In this document: in pieces, positions 7,816 to 14,424 of the stretch
Numbering within the stretch: position 1 is the first letter of the stretch
Layout of the letters: each line of letters begins with the position of its first letter
Origin: Clostridium grantii DSM 8605
GTDB taxonomy: Bacteria > Bacillota > Clostridia > Clostridiales > Clostridiaceae
Assembly (NCBI RefSeq): GCF_900129965.1
Contig: NZ_FQXM01000037.1
Span: 1-22,336 of the forward strand
DNA length: 22,336 nucleotides
Reading direction: 5' to 3'
Made by a program: the position numbers and the translations under genes
Notes under the pieces: model-generated
What the model was told of the DNA's origin: nothing
Seen by the model: only the letters and a program-made list of their open reading frames with translations
The model's database searches: none

Positions 7816-8856
7816 ATGTTTATTAAACCGAGTTTCAGTTTGAAAAAATACTTTTCAACGGGCCTATTGACATTTTGTTTAGGTGTACTTATATGTGTTA
7901 GCACATTTATAAGTATTGGGAACATGGAGAAAAAAATCAAAGTAGTAATTGACGGAAAAGAGACTAATATTACCACATATAGAAGTGAGGTAGCAAGTAT
8001 CCTTGCAGGTAATGACATTGTTCTGGGACCAAAGGATAAAATAGAGCCAAGCCTGAAAAGTACTGTAATTGACGGAGACTTGATTAGCATTACTAAAGCT
8101 AAAAGTGTTCAATTACTAGTAGATGGAGAAACTAGAAACCTATTAACAGCTGAAGAAGATGTTGCAAGTGTACTTGCTTATCAAGAGGTTATTTTAGGAA
8201 AAGAAGATATTGTTTCTCTAGATTTGGATCAAAAAATTCAGAATGGACTTAATATTGTAATCACTAGAGTGAATACAGTAATTGATGTTCAAACTGAGGC
8301 AATTGATTATTCTACTGTTGTAAAAAAAGACTACAATGCCTATGAGGGAACTAAAAGTACAGTTCAACAAGGGCAAACAGGAGAAAGACAAATAAAAACA
8401 CAAGTTGTATATGAAGATGGAAAAGAAGTGTCTAGAACAGTTGTTAGTGATTCTGTTGTTAAACAACCAGTAGATGAAATTGTTTCGGTAGGTACATTGG
8501 GACAATTAGCTTTATCCCGTGGTGGGAGTATAACATATACTAATGTTATGAGCATGAAAGCTACTTCATACACATTAAGTTATTCAGATACTGGAAAAAG
8601 TCCTGGAGATGCAGGTTATGGAAAAACGGCTTCTGGAAGACAAGTTGTAAGAGATCCAAACGGATATAGTACTATTGCAGTTGATCCTCGAGTTATTCCG
8701 CTTGGAACAAAGTTATATGTTGAGGGTTATGGATATGCAATAGCTGCAGATACCGGTGGAGCTATTAAAGGAAACATAGTCGACTTATATTTTGATACTA
8801 AAAGTGAGTGTTATAATTTTGGTGTTAGAACAGTTAAAGTATATGTACTTAAATAG
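7816..8856 (+). CDS. yabE: Cell-wall active 3D/G5-domain protein, YabE-like
   Basis: This 346-residue protein begins with a basic stretch and a hydrophobic signal/anchor segment at about residues 10-35. Two DUF348 (ubiquitin-like) repeats follow at about 40-80 (VVIDGKETNITTYRSEVASIL) and 96-136. A G5 domain lies at about 150-228, and a C-terminal 3D domain at about 255-346 has the three catalytic-type aspartates in VDPRVIPLGT and ADTGGAIKGNIVDLYF. The layout matches YabE/YuiC and resembles resuscitation-promoting factors, which cut peptidoglycan glycan strands. It should act outside the membrane. ATG at 7816 is preferred because AAGGGGG at 7803-7809 is 6 bases upstream; an in-frame TTG at 7810 would touch the ribosome binding site. 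Confidence 0.85.
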   Translation: MFIKPSFSLKKYFSTGLLTFCLGVLICVSTFISIGNMEKKIKVVIDGKETNITTYRSEVASILAGNDIVLGPKDKIEPSLKSTVIDGDLISITKAKSVQLLVDGETRNLLTAEEDVASVLAYQEVILGKEDIVSLDLDQKIQNGLNIVITRVNTVIDVQTEAIDYSTVVKKDYNAYEGTKSTVQQGQTGERQIKTQVVYEDGKEVSRTVVSDSVVKQPVDEIVSVGTLGQLALSRGGSITYTNVMSMKATSYTLSYSDTGKSPGDAGYGKTASGRQVVRDPNGYSTIAVDPRVIPLGTKLYVEGYGYAIAADTGGAIKGNIVDLYFDTKSECYNFGVRTVKVYVLK

Positions 8857-8879
8857 AGCGTTTTACGCTCTATTTTTCT
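8853..8879 (+). terminator. Terminator after the yabE-like gene
   Basis: ATAGAGCG at 8853-8860 pairs exactly with CGCTCTAT at 8866-8873 around TTTTA, and a T-run follows. The stem overlaps the stop codon TAG. Confidence 0.85.
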
Positions 8880-8893
8880 TTGTGTTTTTTCAC

Positions 8894-8922
8894 TTGACAA
8901 TAAAGTGTCTATGGATGACAAT
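8894..8922 (+). promoter_or_regulatory. Promoter of rnmV-ksgA
   Basis: TTGACA at 8894-8899 and GACAAT at 8917-8922 are separated by 17 bases. Transcription should begin near 8929-8930, only a few bases before the palindromic element at 8937, so nearly the whole leader is that element. Confidence 0.65.
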
Positions 8923-8936
8923 ATTAGTGATTAAGC

Positions 8937-9043
8937 TATAAAGACATACCACTTCAACTATTAATTTATTCAAGTCCAAAACTCACAAATACCTGAGATT
9001 TTTGACATGAATAAATTAAGTTTACGTAAGGTATGTCTATAAA
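8937..9043 (+). repeat. Palindromic element, copy 1, forming the rnmV leader
   Basis: A 95-base palindrome (8943-9037) is flanked by the direct repeat TATAAA (8937-8942 and 9038-9043). Outer arms GACATACC/GGTATGTC (8943-8950, 9030-9037) enclose a core with TTCAACTATTAATTTAT on the left and ATAAATTAAGTTT on the right. Apical arms CTCA/TGAG (8982-8985, 8994-8997) close around an 8-base loop. The core is shared with copy 2 at 20241-20349. The element fills the space between the rnmV start of transcription and its ribosome binding site AAGGAG at 9045-9050. It encodes no protein. I know of no named family that it matches. Confidence 0.8.
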
Positions 9044-9058
9044 TAAGGAGTTTGAGAT

Positions 9059-9610
9059 ATGATAAAAGAAGTTATAGTAGTTGAAGGTAGAGATGATATA
9101 ACTGCGGTAAAAAGAGCCGTTGATGCAGAAATTATTGCTGTTGGTGGATTCGGCATAAATAAAAAAGTAATTGATAGAATAATTGAAGCTCAAAAAAGGC
9201 AGGGAGTAATAGTCTTTACAGATCCTGACTTTGCAGGAGAGAAGATTAGAAAAATTATTTCTAAAAGAGTTGAGGGCATTAAACATGCTTATATAACAAA
9301 AGAAGAGGGCTTAAAAGATGATGATATCGGGGTTGAAAATGCCTCGCCAGGAACAATTATAAAAGCGCTTGAAAGAGCTAAATGTGAATTAAAAGATAAA
9401 AGAAAAGTTTTCTGTTCCCAGGATTTATTTTTCTTTGGGTTGACTGGAAATGCAAAAGCAAAGAAAAAAAGAACAATTTTAGGCGGGGAATTAGGCATAG
9501 GATATTGCAATTCGGCACAATTTATTACTAGGCTAAATAATTTTGGGATTGGAAAAGATGAATTTATCAAAGCTTTAGATAAAGTCAATAAGGAGATAGA
9601 AAATGAATAA
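9059..9610 (+). CDS. rnmV: Ribonuclease M5 (5S rRNA maturation)
   Basis: This 183-residue protein opens with a Toprim domain (about residues 1-95). The catalytic glutamate lies in VVEGRDD (Glu9) and the metal-binding aspartates in FTDPDFAGEKIR (about 54-65). A C-terminal DUF4093-type region carries the family signature GLTGNAKAKKKR and LGIGYCNSAQF. RNase M5 cleaves the double-stranded 5S rRNA precursor in low-GC Gram-positive bacteria. ATG at 9059 follows AAGGAG at 9045-9050. The end overlaps the ksgA start by 8 bases, so the two are coupled: both act on ribosomal RNA. The leader is the palindromic element described separately. Confidence 0.93.
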   Translation: MIKEVIVVEGRDDITAVKRAVDAEIIAVGGFGINKKVIDRIIEAQKRQGVIVFTDPDFAGEKIRKIISKRVEGIKHAYITKEEGLKDDDIGVENASPGTIIKALERAKCELKDKRKVFCSQDLFFFGLTGNAKAKKKRTILGGELGIGYCNSAQFITRLNNFGIGKDEFIKALDKVNKEIENE

Positions 9611-10439
9611 ATTAAATACTAAAGAATTAGTAAATAAATATGGCTTTAAATTTACAAAAAGTCTTGGTCAAAATTTTTTAACAGATCAATCAGTTTTAGA
9701 TGATATAGTTAATAGTGCGAAATTAACAAAGGATGATGTGGTAATAGAAATTGGACCAGGTGTTGGAACTCTAACAAAAGAGTTATTAGAAAAAGCTAAA
9801 AAAGTTTACTCTATAGAATTGGATTCTTCTTTAGTGCCTATTTTACAGGAAGAGTTAAAAGAGTATGATAACTTTACCCTTATAAACAAAGATGCTTTAA
9901 AAGTAGATTTTAATGAACTTATTAAAGATGAAAAAGTTAAATTTGTAGCAAACTTGCCTTATTATGTAACTACACCAATAATAGCTAAAATTTTAACAGA
10001 AGGTTATAATTTTGATAGTTTGACTATAATGATTCAAAAGGAAGTAGCAGAAAGAATAGGAGCTGAACCAGGAACTAAAGAGTATGGTTCTTTATCTATA
10101 CTTGTTCAATATTATTGTGATGTAGAAATAGTTAGATATGTTTCCTCTAATGCTTTTATTCCTCAACCTAAAGTTGATTCAATTGTTATAAAGCTTTTGA
10201 AATTAGATAAGCCTAGAACAGAAATGAAAGATTATACTTTGTTTATGAAAATTGTTAGGCAATCTTTTAATATGAGAAGAAAAACATTAAGAAATGGAAT
10301 TAAAAGTATGAAGATTTTATCCGGTGAGATGATTGATAAAGCTTTTGAGAATGCAGGCATTGATGGAGGAAGAAGAGGAGAAACGCTTTCAATAGAAGAG
10401 TTTGCACAGCTGTCTGATGCAATTTTAGATTTATTATAG
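9603..10439 (+). CDS. ksgA: 16S rRNA dimethyladenosine transferase
   Basis: This 278-residue methyltransferase converts two adjacent adenosines near the 3' end of 16S rRNA to N6,N6-dimethyladenosine late in 30S assembly, using S-adenosylmethionine. The family's KSLGQNFL lies at residues 19-26, the SAM-binding motif EIGPGVGTLT at 49-58, the acidic IELD at 71-74 and the catalytic NLPYY at 117-121. FIPQPKVDS and the RRKTLRN segment of the C-terminal domain are present. Length is normal. The start overlaps rnmV by 8 bases and AAGGAG at 9590-9595 serves as ribosome binding site. Also known as rsmA. Confidence 0.95.
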   Translation: MNKLNTKELVNKYGFKFTKSLGQNFLTDQSVLDDIVNSAKLTKDDVVIEIGPGVGTLTKELLEKAKKVYSIELDSSLVPILQEELKEYDNFTLINKDALKVDFNELIKDEKVKFVANLPYYVTTPIIAKILTEGYNFDSLTIMIQKEVAERIGAEPGTKEYGSLSILVQYYCDVEIVRYVSSNAFIPQPKVDSIVIKLLKLDKPRTEMKDYTLFMKIVRQSFNMRRKTLRNGIKSMKILSGEMIDKAFENAGIDGGRRGETLSIEEFAQLSDAILDLL

Positions 10440-10470
10440 TAGGTAGATAAATAAACAAATAAGGTTAAAA

Positions 10471-10526
10471 TAAGCTACAATGTATGCTATGGAAAAGTAT
10501 AAGTCCTAGGCAAATGTTGTAGCTTA
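10471..10526 (+). repeat. Stem with a 36-base loop downstream of ksgA
   Basis: TAAGCTACAA at 10471-10480 is exactly complementary to TTGTAGCTTA at 10517-10526. The loop is 36 bases and the sequence after the stem (ACTTAGTTTT) is only weakly T-rich. It may be the operon terminator or a structured leader or small RNA; I match it to no known RNA family. Confidence 0.5.
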
Positions 10527-10652
10527 ACTTAGTTTTAAATACTTTTATCATTAACAATATAATATTTTTTATATCCAATTAAAAAAAGGTTCATTTTTTG
10601 AGATTTATACATATATTTATAATAATGAATAATTAAATTGGAGGATGTTGAA

Positions 10653-11807
10653 TTGTCTTCAAAAGGAAACTATAGTAGGCACTTTATTATATTACAAGAA
10701 GATGAAAAGGGGTATTCAATTGGGAATGATAAATTTCCTACTGGATATGCAAAAATAGAAAAAAAATCGGATAAATGCAAAATAAGTTATTATGTTCAGA
10801 ATCTTAAGAATTTAGAAGCTCCTTATTATATGGTACTTATTTGTAATGAAAGGGAAGAGAAAAAAATAATTAATCTAGGGGAGCTTAAGCTAGATCAATA
10901 TGGAAGATGTGATATTTCTAACGATTATGATGCTAGGAATATTGCAAATTGTAAAATCACCATAAACAAGATTAAAGGGGCAGCCATAGTAAGATTTGTA
11001 GATTCTAAAATGAGTACTATTTTATCAGGATTTGTAAATGGAAATGAGCTAGAAGGGTGGAAGGCATACCCAGTAGAAACAACTAAAATTGAAGAAGAAA
11101 ATATAGTTGAGACTTTTATTGAAGAAAAAAAAGTTGTGGAAGATGAAGAGTCTAGAACAAGTAGAGAAAAGAAAGAAGATGTTCCTGTATTTGATGAATA
11201 TGAAAAATCAATCGAGGAATCTAAAAAAATACAAAATGATGATGATGAAAGTGATGAAGAAGATAGCCAAAGTTCAGAAGAAATTGAAGATGAAAGTGAA
11301 GAAATAGAAGAAACAAAAGAATCAGAGGATAATGACCATTTGGATATGGATATGGATATGGATAGATGTAGTAAAGATAATTATCCTAAAGGCAAAATGG
11401 GAAAATTCTTTCTTGAAGTAGTGGAAGGATTTGAGGAAGTAAAAGACTTTAATCCTAAATTAGGAAAGTGCAAATGGTATAAGATAAAAGAAAGTGATTT
11501 ATCTGATTCAGCTAAAATGAAGGACTACAATAAATATACTGTGGCTTATTATCCTATGTTAGGTTATTATTCTTATATTAATAAATATAAGCATTATTTA
11601 TTGGGGTATAAATGTAATAAAGAAGGATATTTAAAATACATTATTTACGCAATCCCAGGAATGAAGAAAAGAAGTGATAGACCTTTTGATGGGAAAACAG
11701 GTTTTGTAACTTGGGTTCCAATTGATAATGGGGATGACTCTAAAATGGGATATTGGTTAATGTTTTATGATTTTAAAAATTCTTGTGTAGTAATACCAGT
11801 AAAGTAA
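10653..11807 (+). CDS. Hypothetical clostridial-type protein with acidic middle
   Basis: The gene most likely starts with TTG at 10653, 8 bases after GGAGG at 10640-10644, giving 384 residues. An in-frame TTG at 10638 would overlap that site. The N-terminal part (about residues 1-140) is a beta-rich module (HFIILQEDEKGYSIGN, then YMVLICN and GAAIVRFVD). About 145-230 is a low-complexity, strongly acidic linker of Glu, Asp and Ser ending in LDMDMDMDMD, coded by four tandem TGGATA units. About 240-384 is a second, aromatic-rich module (AYYPMLGYYSYINKYKHYLL, GKTGFVTWVPID). No signal peptide or membrane segment is seen. I recall similar two-module proteins in clostridia but cannot name a function. 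It has its own terminator. Confidence 0.7.
   Translation: MSSKGNYSRHFIILQEDEKGYSIGNDKFPTGYAKIEKKSDKCKISYYVQNLKNLEAPYYMVLICNEREEKKIINLGELKLDQYGRCDISNDYDARNIANCKITINKIKGAAIVRFVDSKMSTILSGFVNGNELEGWKAYPVETTKIEEENIVETFIEEKKVVEDEESRTSREKKEDVPVFDEYEKSIEESKKIQNDDDESDEEDSQSSEEIEDESEEIEETKESEDNDHLDMDMDMDRCSKDNYPKGKMGKFFLEVVEGFEEVKDFNPKLGKCKWYKIKESDLSDSAKMKDYNKYTVAYYPMLGYYSYINKYKHYLLGYKCNKEGYLKYIIYAIPGMKKRSDRPFDGKTGFVTWVPIDNGDDSKMGYWLMFYDFKNSCVVIPVK
11341..11364 (+). repeat. Four tandem TGGATA units inside the acidic protein gene
   Basis: Four exact 6-base units encode alternating Asp-Met. The unit length is a multiple of three, so copy-number change would not alter the reading frame. Confidence 0.85.
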
Positions 11808-11815
11808 AATAAAAA

Positions 11816-11855
11816 AAATTAAACTATGTTTAATTAAATATAGTTTAATTTTTTG
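11816..11855 (+). terminator. Terminator after the acidic hypothetical gene
   Basis: AATTAAACTAT at 11817-11827 pairs exactly with ATAGTTTAATT at 11840-11850, with an upstream A-run and a downstream T-run. Confidence 0.75.
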
Positions 11856-11901
11856 TGTTTACAACATATAAATATAGTGAGCAATTATATTTGGAGGTAA
11901 A

Positions 11902-12471
11902 ATGAAAGTATTATTTATTGATGCTAAAAAAGTTGGGTTGTTAACAGTTACTATTATGTGTATGGCTTTTTTGTTTTATTTAGGGGGTATATTCCAAACA
12001 AAAGAGGTGGTGGAAACAGTTGGTGGTTACAAGGAATATAGTATTAATGAAGGTGAGATAAAATATTCTTTGCCGGAAAAATGGGAAACAAATTTAAGAA
12101 TTTTTGATGGAGGTGAAATAACTTATCATAATGAATTTTTTTCTGAAGATAATCAAATTAGAGGATTTATACAGGTGTGGAGTAAACCGAATGATTTAAA
12201 ACTTTTTCTAGAAGAGAGTAAGGGGGTGGCAGAAAAACAGGGTAGTACAAAAAATTATAATATAAAAAATACACTTATTAAAGAGAAGGAAGCATACATA
12301 GTAACATATAATGTTGAGCTAGGAGGTTCGGAAATTTATAGTGCTTATGAGACTTTTATAAAATATAAAAATGGTTTTCTTAGAGTATCTTTTTATTTTA
12401 AAAAAGATACTAAAGAGGAAGAAGTACTTAAGGAAATTGATATAATTGTTAACTCTTTAAAAATGAAATGA
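11902..12471 (+). CDS. Membrane-anchored protein of unknown function (PsbP-like C-terminus)
   Basis: This 189-residue protein has one hydrophobic segment at about residues 11-31 (VGLLTVTIMCMAFLFYLGGIF), probably an N-terminal anchor with the rest outside. Residues 45-189 resemble the beta-rich fold seen in PsbP/DUF1795-like exported proteins (YSLPEKWETNLRIFDGGEI, then FIQVWSKPNDL and a final EIDIIVNSL). That resemblance is from sequence character only. ATG at 11902 follows TTGGAGG. It lies between a terminator and a lipoprotein gene in the same direction 70 bases on. The role is unknown. Confidence 0.65.
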   Translation: MKVLFIDAKKVGLLTVTIMCMAFLFYLGGIFQTKEVVETVGGYKEYSINEGEIKYSLPEKWETNLRIFDGGEITYHNEFFSEDNQIRGFIQVWSKPNDLKLFLEESKGVAEKQGSTKNYNIKNTLIKEKEAYIVTYNVELGGSEIYSAYETFIKYKNGFLRVSFYFKKDTKEEEVLKEIDIIVNSLKMK

Positions 12472-12541
12472 GATTTTTTCTTTACTATGCTATAATAAAT
12501 TTTACGAATGATTAATTTGAAATTTAATAGGTGGTGGACTT

Positions 12542-13366
12542 GTGAAAATAAATTGTAAAAACAAAAGCCTTTTTTTTATGTTAATAATAGTTGTTTTTTT
12601 TACAGGATGTGGAACAGTGGATGATTTTAAAGTTAAAGTTGGAATAACCAATACTAACTTTGATTATATGAATGATGGAAATGTAAAAAAAATTACTATA
12701 GAAAATACTAGAGATAAAAGTTATACATTTATAGTTAAGGACGAGGCTTCAATTTCGGAAATATATGATATATTATCTAATGCTAAAGTTGTGGAAGAAA
12801 AAATAAGTTTAGATCCGGATTATATATTTAGGATTGAAGATAAAAACGAAACTATTAAAGAATTTTATTATGTTGCAGGTGTGGACAAAACAGATTCAGC
12901 TAATTTTTATAATTCTAATGAATCTTATATTGTTTCTAAGCGTCTAGATAATGATATCATTAAATATTTTTGGAATATAAGAAGACCGTCAGATTTTAAT
13001 ACGGTTTATTATGAAAATATACTTAAATCTATAGATAAATATAAGAATTCAATAGAGGATAAAAAGGTAGGTATAAATATTTTAGATGATAGAGAGGTTA
13101 TGAAATTTATACTCACTCTAGATATTGAAGAATTTAAAAATAAATTACCAAAAAATATGGAAATTCTGGATAAGGAAAAAAATGATTCATATGATGTTAT
13201 TATGAACATAACAACTACTGGATACACAAGTAAAATTTTTAAATGTATAGTGGAATTTGTGGATAAAAAAAATAATACAACATATAAATATTATATTGTT
13301 AATAATTATGCTGAAGGAGAATGGGATTATGCATTCACAGAAAACCTACCCCCTAGTGGATTTTAA
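12542..13366 (+). CDS. Putative lipoprotein of unknown function
   Basis: The gene starts with GTG at 12542 after AGGTGG at 12530-12535 and encodes 274 residues. Residues 1-23 are a lipoprotein signal: basic KINCKNK, a hydrophobic stretch, then FFTGC with Cys23 as the likely lipidation site. The mature part alternates beta-like segments (VKKITIENTRDKSYTFIVKD, YIFRIEDKNETIKEFYYV) and ends with EGEWDYAFTENLPPSGF. I recognise no catalytic motif or named domain. It should sit on the outer membrane face, next to another single-anchor exported protein upstream. It ends before the gap holding DnaA boxes. Confidence 0.65.
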   Translation: MKINCKNKSLFFMLIIVVFFTGCGTVDDFKVKVGITNTNFDYMNDGNVKKITIENTRDKSYTFIVKDEASISEIYDILSNAKVVEEKISLDPDYIFRIEDKNETIKEFYYVAGVDKTDSANFYNSNESYIVSKRLDNDIIKYFWNIRRPSDFNTVYYENILKSIDKYKNSIEDKKVGINILDDREVMKFILTLDIEEFKNKLPKNMEILDKEKNDSYDVIMNITTTGYTSKIFKCIVEFVDKKNNTTYKYYIVNNYAEGEWDYAFTENLPPSGF

Positions 13367-13500
13367 TTAATAGATATAGGAAAGATATCAACAGTTTTGT
13401 GGATAACTTGTGGTAAATATGTTAATTAAATAGTAAGACTGTGTATAACTTAAGGATTCAAACTTAAATTATAAAACTAGATCTAAATATAACACATGCA

Positions 13501-13542
13501 ATGGTAAATATAGGATGTGGAATAGTAAATATAAAATGTGAC
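13501..13542. repeat. Imperfect 21-base tandem repeat in the DnaA-box gap
   Basis: Two adjacent 21-base units (13501-13521 and 13522-13542) share 16 of 21 positions, with the common core GTAAATATA followed by ATGTG. Each ends in a degenerate TGTGGA-like sequence. They lie in the AT-rich tract between the DnaA boxes. Confidence 0.5.
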
Positions 13543-13560
13543 TATATACTATATATAGTT

Positions 13561-13606
13561 ATAATAAAAATAAGATACAACAGATGTTGTATCTTATTTT
13601 TATTAT
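13561..13606. terminator. Bidirectional terminator between convergent genes
   Basis: A perfect 22-base inverted repeat (13561-13582 with 13585-13606) is separated by only GA. The outer arms are A-rich on one side and T-rich on the other (ATAATAAAAATAAG and its complement), so either transcript ends in a stem followed by U. It lies between the lipoprotein gene and the sortase gene, which face each other. Confidence 0.85.
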
Positions 13607-13653
13607 AGTTATTAACATTATCCACAGGAATGTGGATAAAATGTGGATAAGCT

Positions 13654-14292
13654 CTAATTTACCAAAGTTCCTTTTATTATCAATCTATGAGTAGCAACTC
13701 TAACTGGAGTACAAGTTACAAGGGTTATAGTAGAATTTGTTGTGGAATTTAGAACAGAAACTTCTTCAGGTTCCACAATACTAATATTATCTACTTTATA
13801 AGTGAAGTCACCATCAAGAGTAGTTACATTAATTTCATCCCCAATTTCTAGTTCATCTAATCTATTAAAATATTTATTATAGGTGTAGCTTCTATGTCCG
13901 GCTACAGCAAAATTTCCGGTAACACCGGGCATAGGCGTGTTTGGAAAGTGACCAAGTGCATATTTTAAGGTATTCATATCAACCCCTTCCCCTATAGCTA
14001 CTTCTAATTCTATTTTAGGAATAGACATAATACCTATGGCTTTTGAGTTAAGAGAAATTTCAGGTTTTTTTTCTGGTGTTTCTTCCACATTTTCTACAAC
14101 TTCATCTTCTATAACTTGATCTTCAGAAGAATTTATAGAGTCTTGTATAGTATTTAGTTCAGCTTGAAAATCTTTAATCATAGCTTTTTGCTCTAAACTA
14201 GAGGTTATTCTCATATATAAAGCTATGGAAATTATAGAAATGCCTAAAAATATAAGAATAATACCGATGATGCTATTTTTTTTCTTTTTCAT
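13654..14292 (-). CDS. srtD: Class D sortase
   Basis: This 212-residue membrane-bound transpeptidase would join LPxTG-type surface proteins to the wall. A basic start and hydrophobic anchor occupy about residues 1-27, then a Glu-rich linker at about 32-80. The catalytic domain spans 85-212 with His133 in VAGHRSYTY, Cys194 in TLVTC and Arg203 in THRLIIKG, the full catalytic triad. TLVTC and the compact length fit class D, known in Clostridium perfringens, better than class A or B. The start is supported by GAGGAGA upstream of the ATG. The stop is 3 bases from the nearest DnaA box. No clear sorting-signal protein is complete in this window. The class letter is inference. Confidence 0.85.
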   Translation of the reverse strand: MKKKKNSIIGIILIFLGISIISIALYMRITSSLEQKAMIKDFQAELNTIQDSINSSEDQVIEDEVVENVEETPEKKPEISLNSKAIGIMSIPKIELEVAIGEGVDMNTLKYALGHFPNTPMPGVTGNFAVAGHRSYTYNKYFNRLDELEIGDEINVTTLDGDFTYKVDNISIVEPEEVSVLNSTTNSTITLVTCTPVRVATHRLIIKGTLVN

Positions 14293-14379
14293 CTTAAGGT
14301 CTCCTCGTATAATAATATTAAAATATTTGATAGTATAATATTAACATAAAAGAAGGTGTGATTAAATTCATTTACATAA

Positions 14380-14424
14380 AAAGTAAGACAAAAATTTTAA
14401 GGGGTGATAAACACCGGGTCTTTT
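14380..14424 (-). terminator. Probable terminator of asnB
   Basis: AAGAC at 14385-14389 pairs with GTCTT at 14418-14422, and GGTG at 14403-14406 with CACC at 14412-14415 inside. T-runs lie beyond the outer arms on both strands. The stem is weak and interrupted. Confidence 0.4.

Larger units (their letters stand above)
13398..13650. promoter_or_regulatory. DnaA-box cluster
   Basis: Four perfect 9-base DnaA boxes (TTATCCACA or its complement TGTGGATAA) lie at 13398-13406 (minus orientation), 13618-13626 (plus), 13631-13639 (minus) and 13642-13650 (minus). A fifth with one mismatch, TGTGTATAA, lies at 13440-13448. The last two perfect boxes are 11 bases apart, about one helical turn. The boxes flank an AT-rich tract with a 21-base direct repeat (13501-13542). 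The cluster lies between convergent genes, so coding does not explain it. It may bind DnaA for titration, reactivation or initiation; which is unknown. Confidence 0.75.

Noticed and set aside
10480..10509. Nine-codon reading frame in the loop downstream of ksgA
   Set aside because: It has no ribosome binding site and is too short to distinguish from chance.
11107..11307. Open frame rich in Lys and Met overlapping the acidic protein gene
   Set aside because: It is the shifted reading of a GAA/GAT-rich acidic tract, has no ribosome binding site and no recognisable product.
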